A stretch of DNA of 64,000 nucleotides from Labrys sp. KNU-23 (GCF_008330945.1 NZ_CP043489.1:4165501-4229500); one strand, 5' to 3'. Shown: positions 44,201-51,889, counted from the first letter of the stretch. Made by a program: numbers and translations. The notes: generated by a model not told the origin, from the letters alone.

Positions 44201-45325
44201 CTGGAAGCCCTCGGCCTTGCTGGTATGAGTTCGAGTAGCACTGGTATTGGCGGCGGCGGGGAACGGGCAGGGCTCTTCGGAGTACCCGTCGTCGGCGTAG
44301 CCTTCGGCTGGGATGGCGATGTTATCGCCGAAGAGGCGCCGCTGCGGCTCGACGGCAGCATCGATTGGAACAAGGCCGAGCGCTGGCACTATGAGCCGAA
44401 TTCGTTCCGGCCGCTGGCGTATGAGGCGTCGGACGGCACCCTGTCCTATATCGTTACCGACCATCTGGGCACGCCGCGCGAGATGTTCGAGGAGAGCGGC
44501 AAGCTGCGCTGGGCGGCGGAATATCGCACCTGGGGCGAGATGCGGCGGCTGTGGGTGGCCGGGGCGGCCAATGACAATGCTTCGGGAAACGACGATCGTT
44601 GGGCGGAGGTGCTTGCCCCGCTGGAACGGCCGCTGCAATCGGACGGTCCCGTAGAGGGCGGCGCCAACCCGCGCGGCGGCGGCCGGATCTATGGCGCCCT
44701 GGCGCTGAAGGAGGAATCCGATGTTGTGACGCAGGCCCGCTTCCTCTGCCCGATCCGCTTTCAAGGCCAGTGGGAGGACGAGGAAAGCAGCCTGTATTAC
44801 AACCGATTCCGATATTACGATCCGCTGGCGGGGCAGTATGCAAGCCCGGATCCCATTGGATTTCGAGGTGGACCAAGGACACACGCATATGTTGTAGATC
44901 CAAATCTATGGGTTGATCCTTGGGGATTAGCCCAGACAGCATCCAGTTTGGGTGGCTGCAAGGAATTAGGAGAGCAAGCCGAACGAATCCACAATCTTGC
45001 CGGAAGTGCACGCGCAATCGCCAATTCTGCTGTAGCAATATTTGAAGGCACAAACGGACAACTCTACGCCTCCGGTAGCGGAACCTATCTCAATCCTGCG
45101 CAACGACAAGCACTACTAGATATGGGCATTCCTGAAAGTAATATATTTTCGGGAGCGGCGTTTCGAGCAGTGGACGCTCTAGATAATCATGCGGAAACAT
45201 CTATCCTCCGCAACTTGCCCGATGGGGTAAAAGTAAATAAATTCGGTGTATCTTGGGGCAGCCTGAAGAGGAATTTATGTTGTGTAACTTGTGCAGCTAG
45301 TTTGTTGCCAAATCTCGTAAAATAA
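41255..45325 (+). CDS. Rhs/YD-repeat effector with C-terminal deaminase-like toxin domain
   Basis: 1356 residues from the GTG, or 1342 from ATG at 41297 (AGGG upstream). The N-terminus has the DUF6531-like signature TTGRKM and DFVVPGLIPLVINRHYRS. YD repeats (YDAFGNLRFEIDPEGR, YDEKGNLEQV) build the cage. The C-terminal core ends YNRFRYYDPLAGQYASPDPI ... VDPWGLA (1220-1226), the self-cleavage region. The last 130 residues are an AT-rich toxin domain: His1312-Ala-Glu1314 and Cys1343-Val-Thr-Cys1346 match the zinc/proton-shuttle motifs of the toxin deaminase superfamily. Nucleobase or nucleotide deamination is inferred. The following small gene is the likely immunity protein. Confidence 0.9.
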   Translation: MPQSPIWSITTGRKMYNKPSFSVNNQVGQFAGELINADIDFVVPGLIPLVINRHYRSHLTECGPLGLARTSLLDVTIRKADNQQFGDLVYRNEAGLSIHFYRPTPGPGLWERNAKYRHLGLAAGRDRSLILKDGPLFKHFAKYDDNIWRLTKIDDRNGNAVLLTRTEEGLLTRLEQHGGLALEFENDPRGLRTGLTLIGYDGERRSVASYSYDSLTNMTAARLAFGSLRSYHYDDHNNLVVWSNGLSEGAYEYDAERRVVRSHTNGAYDKDTYEYNSESGTTRFLPGGREDAAILRAFDPDGYLICEEGPAGKTVWTYEEGYLTSLTDALGHKTEYSYDAFGNLRFEIDPEGRRSTYVWNEDGALKQSIDAEANGWQWTYDEKGNLEQVIRPDRYGFEIVNNENGQPVKVMRSDGMLEQRSYDEHHDLIALQSFRGEITRLERDGFGRVIAVIDPLGQVTRLNYDDGAGGDFWSPAAMTRPDGVRLVQRFDGGDGMITAVDGEGRQTIYRYGPFGLLESLEDASGGVLRFSYDHAARLAGVRNQLNRVWTFVRDAAGRVIQEEDFDGLAIDYGYDVVGRLIESRYPDGVRLHFAYDKSGLLVREETSASGAILDQAAPEDVTRFWYDGRGLLAKAENASALVEYARDEVGRIIAESVNGRSVESAYDCCGNRVSRDIGGRLVKSFYDPLGAVTRIAIGDHAPLFFKRDALGRELARESAAGFRLEQAYDEIGQLVRQSAGTSPAPRGSGLEPALTAERAARGPAAAPAMERLYGWDKAFAPIAIADAAWGKLDYAHDANGQITQTRFGDGAGERFRYDAALNTAGFGEGVSSDVGSLGVTPAIAGSSYDGSGQGRGIQGWLLSSGGRVKLATGPQGERIALEHDVRGRVVERRVERKGFRVKVWRYEWDAKDRLVRCVTPVGKAWRYGYDPFGRRVWKVREFSATEARQYAAHLKGMVDTAALASISVTAAESERSRLDAARLEALGLAGMSSSSTGIGGGGERAGLFGVPVVGVAFGWDGDVIAEEAPLRLDGSIDWNKAERWHYEPNSFRPLAYEASDGTLSYIVTDHLGTPREMFEESGKLRWAAEYRTWGEMRRLWVAGAANDNASGNDDRWAEVLAPLERPLQSDGPVEGGANPRGGGRIYGALALKEESDVVTQARFLCPIRFQGQWEDEESSLYYNRFRYYDPLAGQYASPDPIGFRGGPRTHAYVVDPNLWVDPWGLAQTASSLGGCKELGEQAERIHNLAGSARAIANSAVAIFEGTNGQLYASGSGTYLNPAQRQALLDMGIPESNIFSGAAFRAVDALDNHAETSILRNLPDGVKVNKFGVSWGSLKRNLCCVTCAASLLPNLVK

Positions 45326-45335
45326 GAGCATAAAC

Positions 45336-45920
45336 ATGGTCAGCATGATTACAGAATATCACAATTACATAGAAAAGAATGTCGACGATCTCGATTCAAA
45401 CAAAAGAATATTGTTTGGAATTTGGTGCACCTATAACAACCTAAACGACAAAAAAATAAATAAATTTATCAAGAGAGAGTCTGAAGGTGCGATAGATACA
45501 TCCATTATAAAGAAATTTCTAGAAGATTTGTGGAAAAGTATATTTACATATAATGAGAATAGCGCTGATCTTACTAAGTATGGCATTCATATTAAAGATA
45601 TATTAAATAATACACCTTGGGTTCACGATGAAATAGTTTCTAGAAATCCGGAAAATGAACACTTATCATGGGTATGTATATTGATAATTGGAGGAATAGA
45701 GAATTTTATGGATTATATTACCGCTGGTAATATTCAAAATTTGCTTATGTGTGCGGAGAGTAATTTAAACATTGCTGATTATAGATCGGAGTTCGGATTG
45801 ATATCCAATAAGAAAGCACTGAAAGATGAAGTAGATACTCAAATTTTATTCATTAACCAACTTAGAGTTGGTGCAATTGATTTAAAAGGAATCAATAAGT
45901 ATTCTGAACGATTTATTTAA
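45336..45920 (+). CDS. putative immunity protein for the Rhs toxin
   Basis: 194-residue, strongly AT-rich cytosolic protein without signal peptide or membrane segment, starting 10 bp after the rhs stop. Composition is rich in Lys, Asn, Ile, unlike most genes in the window, and matches the AT-rich toxin tip. No immunity family was recognised. Position immediately 3' of a polymorphic toxin domain is the usual place for the cognate immunity gene, so the call rests on context. An ATG three codons in is an alternative start. Confidence 0.75.
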   Translation: MVSMITEYHNYIEKNVDDLDSNKRILFGIWCTYNNLNDKKINKFIKRESEGAIDTSIIKKFLEDLWKSIFTYNENSADLTKYGIHIKDILNNTPWVHDEIVSRNPENEHLSWVCILIIGGIENFMDYITAGNIQNLLMCAESNLNIADYRSEFGLISNKKALKDEVDTQILFINQLRVGAIDLKGINKYSERFI

Positions 45921-45937
45921 ATTATTGCAGGTCAGTC

Positions 45938-46062
45938 GCTGCTCCCGCGATGGAGCGCCTCTATGGCCGGGACAGGGCTTTAGCGCCGACAGCCATTGCC
46001 GATGTCACCTGGGGCAAGTTCGATTATTCCTATGACGCCAACGGTCAGATTACATAGACCAC
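45938..46062 (+). pseudogene. orphan rhs core fragment
   Basis: About 125 bp closely resembling the rhs gene at about 43547-43671. Translated, it reads MERLYGRDRALAPTAIADV against MERLYGWDKAFAPIAIADA in the intact gene, then WGKFDY..DANGQIT before a TAG where the intact gene has CAG. It is too short to code for anything. It is the kind of displaced fragment left when an Rhs C-terminal module is replaced. Confidence 0.85.
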
Positions 46063-46191
46063 TGGAATGACCCCTTATGTGAGTGAGGATAGTTTGGGTG
46101 AGATTTCGCGTCATGAAGACTCCGAGCCCTGAGCGCTGGACAGGCCACCCCCTCCCCAAATCACCCCACTTCCCCTATTCCCCTGCCTCGC

Positions 46192-46227
46192 GCATGATGG
46201 CGTGCGTCTTTCCGGCGCCCATCATGC
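46192..46227. repeat. 9-bp inverted repeat upstream of flavin monooxygenase
   Basis: GCATGATGG (46192-46200) and CCATCATGC (46219-46227) are perfectly complementary across an 18-nt spacer, ending 16 bp before the ATG. It may be an operator or a 5'-UTR stem. Confidence 0.5.
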
Positions 46228-46243
46228 CAGCAGGGAAACAACC

Positions 46244-47908
46244 ATGCCGAACCACCCCTCCGATGCCATCAGCGCCTTCGGGCCGGATTTCCCGTTTGCC
46301 TATGACGAATGGCTGGCCCATCCGGCCGGGCTCGGCGCGGTGCCGGCCGACAAGCATGGCAAGCGGGTCGCCATCATCGGGGCGGGGGCAGCCGGGCTGG
46401 TAGCCGGCTATGAGCTGATGCGCCTCGGTTTGAGACCGGTGCTCTATGAATCGGCCCGTCTCGGCGGGCGGCTGCGCTCGCAGCGCTTCGAGGGCACGGA
46501 CGGCATCATCGCCGAACTCGGTGGCATGCGCTTTCCGATCTCCTCGCGCGGCTTTTACCATTATGTCGACCTGCTTGGGCTGGAGACGCGGGATTTTCCC
46601 AATCCGCTCACGCCGGCGGCCGGCTCCACCGTGATCGACCTGGAGGGCGAGACCCTCTATGCCCGCACGCTGGACGATCTGCCGCCGCTCTACCGGGAGG
46701 TCGCCGACGCCTATCACCAGGCGCTGGAGGAGGGCGCCCAGTTCTCCGCCTTGCAGGCGGCGATGCGGGCGCGTGACGCCAGGCGCATCAAGGAGATCTG
46801 GGATCCGATCGTGCGCGATTGGGACGAGCGCACCTTCTATGATTTCGTGGTGTCGTCGCAGGCCTTCCGCAAGCTCTCCTTCCGCCACCGCGAAGTGTTC
46901 GGGCAGGTGGGCTTCGGCACCGGCGGCTGGGATTCGGATTTCCCCAATTCGATGCTGGAGATCCTGCGCGTCAATCTCGGTGCCTTCGACGACGAGCAGC
47001 GTTATGTGGTCGGCGGCGTCGAGCAGGTGGCGCAGGGCATCTGGTCCAAGGCGCCGGAGAAGCTGGCCCATTGGCCGGCCGGCACCACGCTGGCCGGGCT
47101 CAATGCCGGCGCCACCAGGGGCCGGGCGCAGGCGATCGCCCACAATGGCCAGGGTGGCTTTGCCGTGACGGACCAGTGGGGCAACCGCGACGACTACGAG
47201 GCGGTGGTGGTCACCTGCCAGAGCCATCTGCTCACCACCTCGATCGCCGCCGAGGAGAGCCTGTTCGACCAGAAGCTGTGGATGGCGCTCGATCGTACCC
47301 GCTACATGCAGGCGGCCAAGACCTTCATCATGGTGGATCGTCCGTTCTGGAAGGACAAGGATCCGGCCACAGGCCGTGACGTGATGTCGATGACGCTGAC
47401 CGACCGCATCACCCGCGGCACCTATCTGTTCGACAATGGCGACGACAGGCCGGGCGTGATCTGCCTGTCCTATTCCTGGATGACGGATGCGCTGAAGGTG
47501 CTGCCGCTGCCGGCCGAGCGGCGGGTGGAACTCGCCCTTTCGGCGCTGGGCAAGATCTATCCCGGGCTCGACATCGCCAGCCACATCATCGGTTCGCCGA
47601 TCTGCGTGAGCTGGGAGGCGGACGAGAATTTTCTTGGCGCCTTCAAGGGCGCGCTGCCCGGGCATTACCGCTACAACCACCGCATGTACGGGCATTTCAT
47701 GCAGGATCAACTGCCGGAGAGCCAGCGCGGCATCTTCATGGCCGGAGACGGCGTGAGCTGGACGCCGGCATGGGTCGAGGGCGCGGTGCAGACGGCGCTC
47801 AATGCGGTGTGGGGTGTGATGACCCATCTCGGCGGCCGCTCGGCGGCCGAAAATCCCGGCCCCGGCGACCTCTATCCCACCCTCAAGCCGGTCGATCTCG
47901 GGGATTGA
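46244..47908 (+). CDS. flavin-dependent amino-acid 2-monooxygenase (Trp/Lys/Phe type)
   Basis: FAD amine-oxidase fold enzyme of 554 residues, the length of tryptophan and lysine 2-monooxygenases. The dinucleotide motif is IIGAGAAGLVAGYELMR (GAGAAG at 46-51), then ESARLGGRLRS and a C-terminal FMAGDGVSWTPAWVEGAVQTA. Such enzymes convert an L-amino acid to its amide with CO2 release (tryptophan to indole-3-acetamide, lysine to 5-aminovaleramide). Which amino acid is used here cannot be told. No amidase gene for the next step is adjacent. The ATG has AGGGA upstream. Confidence 0.82.
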   Translation: MPNHPSDAISAFGPDFPFAYDEWLAHPAGLGAVPADKHGKRVAIIGAGAAGLVAGYELMRLGLRPVLYESARLGGRLRSQRFEGTDGIIAELGGMRFPISSRGFYHYVDLLGLETRDFPNPLTPAAGSTVIDLEGETLYARTLDDLPPLYREVADAYHQALEEGAQFSALQAAMRARDARRIKEIWDPIVRDWDERTFYDFVVSSQAFRKLSFRHREVFGQVGFGTGGWDSDFPNSMLEILRVNLGAFDDEQRYVVGGVEQVAQGIWSKAPEKLAHWPAGTTLAGLNAGATRGRAQAIAHNGQGGFAVTDQWGNRDDYEAVVVTCQSHLLTTSIAAEESLFDQKLWMALDRTRYMQAAKTFIMVDRPFWKDKDPATGRDVMSMTLTDRITRGTYLFDNGDDRPGVICLSYSWMTDALKVLPLPAERRVELALSALGKIYPGLDIASHIIGSPICVSWEADENFLGAFKGALPGHYRYNHRMYGHFMQDQLPESQRGIFMAGDGVSWTPAWVEGAVQTALNAVWGVMTHLGGRSAAENPGPGDLYPTLKPVDLGD

Positions 47909-47927
47909 GGCGGAAGATCGATTCAGG

Positions 47928-48014
47928 CGTCATTGCGAGCGCAGTGAAGCAATCCATGGGCGCAAGCAGCATGCCTCGGCAAGACTGGATTGCTTCGCTG
48001 CGCTCGCAATGACG
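47928..48014. repeat. palindromic repeat (second copy of GTCATTGCGAGC family)
   Basis: Arms 47928-47957 and 47985-48014 form an inverted repeat of about 30 bp with one internal mismatch. They carry the same CGTCATTGCGAGCG and AAGCAATCCA words as the 7231-7318 element. It lies between the convergent flavin monooxygenase and LysR genes and may serve as bidirectional terminator. Confidence 0.82.
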
Positions 48015-48072
48015 GCATGTCGCTAGACGGTCTGCTACAGGCCGGCCTCGGGACAATGCCTCGATGGCCTGT

Positions 48073-48978
48073 TCATACCGCCCGGAAGAAGCCCGTGATG
48101 CGCTGGCGCAGCCATTGATGGGCGGGGTCGCCCTGGCGGCGCGGGTGCCAGATCTGGGTGAACGGCACGGCCGGCAGGGTGAAAGGCGGTTCGAACAGGC
48201 GAAGGCCGCCAGCCTCGATCGCCGGCGGCAGGATGCTGCGCGCCACGGTGAGAACGATGTCCGTGCCGGCGATCAGGCGCGGGGCCATGCCCCAATGCGG
48301 CAGGGTGAGACAGATCCGCCGCCTGTGGCCGAGCACGGCGAGGGTGCGGTCGATCTCGTTCTCGACATCGGCGCGCAGCGCCACCAAGGCATGCGGGCGG
48401 GCAAGATAGGAAGCGAGATCGAGCCTGTCGCCGGGGGGCAGGACCGTTGTATCGGCGAGGCAGACATAACGGTCCTCGAACAGCACGTCGCGGGTCAGCC
48501 GCTCGCCGAGATCGGGAAACACGCCGAAGGCGAGGTCGATTTCGCCGTCGAGAATCTGGGCTGCCATCGCCTCCCGGCCCGCTTGGCTGACGAGGAGGTC
48601 GCTGCGGGGCGTTTCGGTGCGCAGCAGCGGTACGAGGTGGGGTAGCAACACGGCAGCGCCATAATCCGACATCGCCAGCCGGAAGGTGCGCCTCTCGCTC
48701 GAAGGATCGAAGCCGGTGGGTGCCAGCAGATGGCGCATGCGATCGAGCGCTTCGCCGAGATGGGGCTGGATCTCGAGCGCCCGCGCCGTCGGTTTGAGGC
48801 TGCCGCCCTGGCGCATCAGCAAGGGATCGTCCAGCAGCAGGCGCAGCCGCGCCAAGGCATGGCTGACGGCCGGCTGGCTCTTGTTCAGGCGCAGGGCGGC
48901 GCGCGAGACATGGCGCTCGGCCAGCAAAGCCTCGAGCACGGTGAGAAGGTTGAGATCGATGCCGGCGAGATTATTCAT
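48073..48978 (-). CDS. LysR-family transcriptional regulator (NodD-like branch)
   Basis: 301-residue LysR regulator. MNNLAGIDLNLLTVLEALLA starts the winged HTH (about 7-65, HVSRAALRLNKSQPAVSHAL), followed by the NodD/PcpR-like RLAMSDYGAAVLLPHLVPLL effector domain. An upstream ATG three codons earlier is possible. It is divergent from the YdcZ-type transporter gene with 83 bp between the starts, so it probably regulates it. Confidence 0.9.
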   Translation of the reverse strand: MNNLAGIDLNLLTVLEALLAERHVSRAALRLNKSQPAVSHALARLRLLLDDPLLMRQGGSLKPTARALEIQPHLGEALDRMRHLLAPTGFDPSSERRTFRLAMSDYGAAVLLPHLVPLLRTETPRSDLLVSQAGREAMAAQILDGEIDLAFGVFPDLGERLTRDVLFEDRYVCLADTTVLPPGDRLDLASYLARPHALVALRADVENEIDRTLAVLGHRRRICLTLPHWGMAPRLIAGTDIVLTVARSILPPAIEAGGLRLFEPPFTLPAVPFTQIWHPRRQGDPAHQWLRQRITGFFRAV

Positions 48979-49061
48979 ATGGTGCATAGTAAGGATGGCG
49001 AATCGGAATTTCCATCCGATTTCAGCATGGCATAGACCTTCCGTGACTGAAGGAGACCCCC
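48979..49061. promoter_or_regulatory. divergent LysR/transporter intergenic region
   Basis: 83 bp between divergent starts. Two nearly mirror words, GGAATTTCCATCC and GGCGAATCGGAATT, lie in the centre, and a partial dyad AATCGGAATTTCCATCCGATT (about 49001-49021) is visible. It is a plausible LysR binding site. Confidence 0.5.
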
Positions 49062-49550
49062 ATGACCAACCCCGCCTCCATTCTTCTGCTGCTGCCGGCC
49101 CTGATCGCAGGCGCGGTCGTGCCGTTCCAGGCCGGCGCCAATGCCACGCTCGGTCGCCTGCTCGGCCATCCGCTCTGGGCGACGCTGGTGTCATTGGCGG
49201 TGAGCATCGCGGTGATCCTGCCGGTGATGGCGGCCTTTCGTGTTTCCGCCCCCACCATCGAGGCGGCGTCGAAAGGGCCGTGGTGGATCTGGACGGGTGG
49301 TCTTGCCGGCGTGATCTATATCACCGCCGCGCTCCTGCTGGCGCCTCGGCTCGGCGCTGCCAATTTCATCGTAGCGGTGATCGCCGGGCAGATGATCGCC
49401 TCGCTGGCGATCGATCATTTCGGCCTGATGGGCTTTGCGGCAAGGCCGATCAACCCGGCGCGCCTCGCCGGCGTCCTGTTCATCGTCGGCGGCATGGTCG
49501 TAACGCAATGGGCCAGCGCCGCTGCGGCAGTCACCGCGCCGGCGCGCTGA
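49062..49550 (+). CDS. DMT-superfamily YdcZ-type transporter
   Basis: 162-residue integral membrane protein, DUF606/YdcZ family, with five hydrophobic helices (LLLPALIAGAVVPFQAGANA, LVSLAVSIAVILPVMAAF, WIWTGGLAGVIYITAALLL, FIVAVIAGQMIASL, LAGVLFIVGGMVVTQW). The family is half-sized relative to ten-helix DMT exporters and probably works as a dimer. The substrate is unknown. AAGGAG precedes the ATG. Confidence 0.85.
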   Translation: MTNPASILLLLPALIAGAVVPFQAGANATLGRLLGHPLWATLVSLAVSIAVILPVMAAFRVSAPTIEAASKGPWWIWTGGLAGVIYITAALLLAPRLGAANFIVAVIAGQMIASLAIDHFGLMGFAARPINPARLAGVLFIVGGMVVTQWASAAAAVTAPAR

Positions 49551-49569
49551 GCAGCAGGCCTGAGATCAC

Positions 49570-50841
49570 TCAGGCTTCCTTCGACACCAGGATCTTGTCG
49601 ATGCGCCTGCCGTCGAGGTCGACGACCTCGAAGCGCCAGCCATCGCGTACGAAGCTCTCGCCGGTCTGCGGCAGGCGGTTGAGTTCGGCCAGGATGAAGC
49701 CCGCCGCGGTTTCATAGTCGCCGCGCTCGATCGGCATCGACAGGGTCTCGGCCAGCTCGTCTGCCTGCATCCAGCCCGACACCAGATAGGAGCCGTCCGA
49801 GCGCATGGTGATGGCCGGTTCGTCCCCCTCGTCGTCCTGGAAGGCGCCAGCGATGGCCTCCAGCACGTCATTGGCGGTGATGACGCCCTCGAAATGGCCG
49901 TACTCGTCGAAGACCAGCGCCATATGTGCCTTGGAGGAGCGCAGCGACGGCAGCATGCCGAGCGCTTCATTGGTGTCCATCACGATGGGGGCCGCCTGGA
50001 TATGGTCGCGTACATTGAGGGCCCGGCCGTCGAGCTGGGACTGGAACAGGTCCTTGACGGTGACGACGCCGATGATGTTGTCGTCCTCGCCGTCCTGCAC
50101 GGGCAGGCGGGAGCGACCGGTGGCGCGCAATTGCGCCATGATCGTCTTGGCGGAATCGGAAAGGTCGATGACCTCGACATCGCGCCGCGGCGTCATCAGC
50201 GAGCGGGCGCTGCGGTCCCCCAGGCGCATCACGCCGGAGATCATGTCGCGCTCGGCCGTCTCCAGCACGCCGGCGCTCTCGGCCTCCCTGAGGATGGTGC
50301 GTACTTCCTCTTCCGTGACCTTCTCCTCGGACTTGCTGTTCTGGCCGAGCAGCATCAGCACGGTCCGGCCGGAGATGTCGAGCAGCCAGACCAGCGGCGC
50401 TCCGCATTTCGACAAGAGCCGCATGGCCGGGGCCACGCGCGCCGCCACGCGTTCGGGGTCGCGCAAGGCGATCTGCTTGGGCACGAGTTCGCCGATGATC
50501 AGCGACAGATAGGTGATCGCCACCACCACGAGGCCGACGCCGAGCGTATCGGCGGCATGGACGGACAAGCCCTGGGCCTGCAGCCAACCGGCAAGACGCG
50601 CGCCGAGCGTGGCTCCCGAGAAGGCGCCGGAGAGCACGCCGACCAGCGTGATGCCGATCTGCACGGAAGACAGGAAGCGGCCGGGATTTTCAAGCAATTC
50701 CAACGCTGTCGCCGCGCCGCGCTTGCGGTCGGCGAGTGCACGCAGCCTGGCGGGGCGGGAGGAGACAATCGCGAGTTCCGACATGGCGAGGACGCCGTTG
50801 AGAAGCGTCAGGAGGACGATGATGGCGATGTCGAGGAACAA
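49570..50841 (-). CDS. CNNM/CorC-HlyC family hemolysin-like membrane protein
   Basis: About 423 residues from a TTG start at 50841 (AAAGG upstream), which places the first transmembrane helix LDIAIIVLLTLLNGVLAMSE at the N-terminus; the frame is open 44 codons further. The DUF21 membrane domain (about 1-185) is followed by two CBS domains (about 200-330; SLMTPRRDVEVIDL, VFDEYGHFEGVIT) and a CorC_HlyC domain (from about 340; SYLVSGWMQADELAE). The family is implicated in Mg2+/Co2+ resistance and efflux. The hemolysin name is historical. Start position uncertain. Confidence 0.85.
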   Translation of the reverse strand: MFLDIAIIVLLTLLNGVLAMSELAIVSSRPARLRALADRKRGAATALELLENPGRFLSSVQIGITLVGVLSGAFSGATLGARLAGWLQAQGLSVHAADTLGVGLVVVAITYLSLIIGELVPKQIALRDPERVAARVAPAMRLLSKCGAPLVWLLDISGRTVLMLLGQNSKSEEKVTEEEVRTILREAESAGVLETAERDMISGVMRLGDRSARSLMTPRRDVEVIDLSDSAKTIMAQLRATGRSRLPVQDGEDDNIIGVVTVKDLFQSQLDGRALNVRDHIQAAPIVMDTNEALGMLPSLRSSKAHMALVFDEYGHFEGVITANDVLEAIAGAFQDDEGDEPAITMRSDGSYLVSGWMQADELAETLSMPIERGDYETAAGFILAELNRLPQTGESFVRDGWRFEVVDLDGRRIDKILVSKEA

Positions 50842-51126
50842 GGTGCCTTTGAGGGGTTGCGGGCCCGCGACGAATGTCGGACCGCTTCGGAGGCGCGGAG
50901 CATAGCGGTATCGACCAGCGCGGGATAGAGGGGGTGAGCAGGCGGGCTGGGGATGGCAGCCATCTCCAGGCATCCCGCCGGTCTCATGGGAGCATCAGGA
51001 TAGGCAAGTACAGGATTGATATTCCCTTTGGGAAGGAAAAGTCCGGCTGTGCAAACCGGGCGAATATGGCATAACGATTCCCGTGTTGTTGCCATTGTCG
51101 GCACAGCCAATTCGGGGAATGAACGA
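50842..51126. other. intergenic region upstream of entericidin gene
   Basis: 285 bp with both divergent promoters. A small TTCCC-TTT-GGGAA hairpin lies at about 51021-51033. No convincing gene was seen. Confidence 0.4.
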
Positions 51127-51261
51127 ATGTCAAAAATTTCCTTCGCGATCGTTGCTCTCGTGGTGTCCGCACTCACTCTGACCGCCTGCGCCAATACGGT
51201 CACCGGCGTCGGCCGGGACGTGAAGGCCACCGGCCGCGCCGTCAAGCACGCGGTGCAGTGA
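51127..51261 (+). CDS. ecnB: entericidin-type small lipoprotein
   Basis: 44-residue lipoprotein, signal peptide MSKISFAIVALVVSALTLTA with lipidated Cys21, then ANTVTGVGRDVKATGRAVKH. The N-T-x-x-G-x-G-x-D core is that of EcnA/EcnB entericidins, small membrane-located lipoproteins first described as a stationary-phase antidote/toxin pair in enterobacteria. Only one member is present. It is convergent with hutD. Confidence 0.87.
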   Translation: MSKISFAIVALVVSALTLTACANTVTGVGRDVKATGRAVKHAVQ

Positions 51262-51275
51262 GTTTCGCGCTGCGG

Positions 51276-51851
51276 TCAGCCCGCTGTTGCGGGCCGTAAT
51301 CCGATCAACAAGACGGGCAGCGCTCCCTCGATGCTGCCCGTATCGTCCGCCTCGAAGGCCAGGACGTCGCCGAAGCCGAGGTCGAGACTATCAGCGCCGA
51401 TCCGGATCGAACCGACGCCGAGCGCCACCACCAGCTGCAGGCCGTCCTGCGGCAATGCCAGCCCTCCCTTTGCGAGATCGTGCCGGGAGACCTGGTGATT
51501 GAACCGCCCGCGCCGGGTCATCACATTGAAGTCGCGGATGGGGCCTTTGAGTAGGCTGGCCGTGACGGGCACATCGCCGGGGAAGGCCAGGGGAGCGGAA
51601 ACCGGGGTCAGCCTCATCGCCTCGCGCCCTTCGATCGACATGTCGAGGCCCTGGCCCTCGATCAGGGTCAAGGTGCGATCGATCTGGGGGAACAGCGAGA
51701 AGGGACCGTCGCTCGCCACTTCCGCTACCGACAGGCGCCAGTCGAAATCGTCGAAGCCGGCGCCCGCGGGTGAGACGGCGATTTCGGTGGTGGTGCCGCC
51801 GCCATTCTTCCAGGGCTTCGGCGTGAGGTCGGCGAAACGGATCAGCTTCAT
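51276..51851 (-). CDS. hutD: HutD family protein
   Basis: 191-residue bicupin-like HutD. The signature KPWKNGGGTTTEIAV and FDWRLSVAEVASDGPFS opening is unmistakable, followed by RDFNVMTRRGRF. HutD is thought to limit or sense histidine catabolism; it is not an enzyme of the pathway. It is the last gene in the minus-strand hut operon and is separated from hutG by a hairpin. Confidence 0.93.
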   Translation of the reverse strand: MKLIRFADLTPKPWKNGGGTTTEIAVSPAGAGFDDFDWRLSVAEVASDGPFSLFPQIDRTLTLIEGQGLDMSIEGREAMRLTPVSAPLAFPGDVPVTASLLKGPIRDFNVMTRRGRFNHQVSRHDLAKGGLALPQDGLQLVVALGVGSIRIGADSLDLGFGDVLAFEADDTGSIEGALPVLLIGLRPATAG

Positions 51852-51889
51852 GGCGGGAGACCGATAAGACGGTGTTGAGCTTGAGGGAA

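Larger units (their letters stand above)
45921..46243. other. intergenic region with rhs remnant and inverted repeat
   Basis: 323 bp without an intact gene. It holds a decayed rhs segment (45938-46062) and an inverted repeat (46192-46227) upstream of the flavin monooxygenase gene. Both are listed separately. Confidence 0.7.

Noticed and set aside
46175..47827. 550-codon frame opposite the flavin monooxygenase
   Set aside because: Antisense shadow; His/Arg-rich translation without domains, and no ribosome binding site.
51127..51261. Entericidin gene as half of a toxin-antidote pair
   Set aside because: Only one entericidin-like lipoprotein is present and no second small gene follows.
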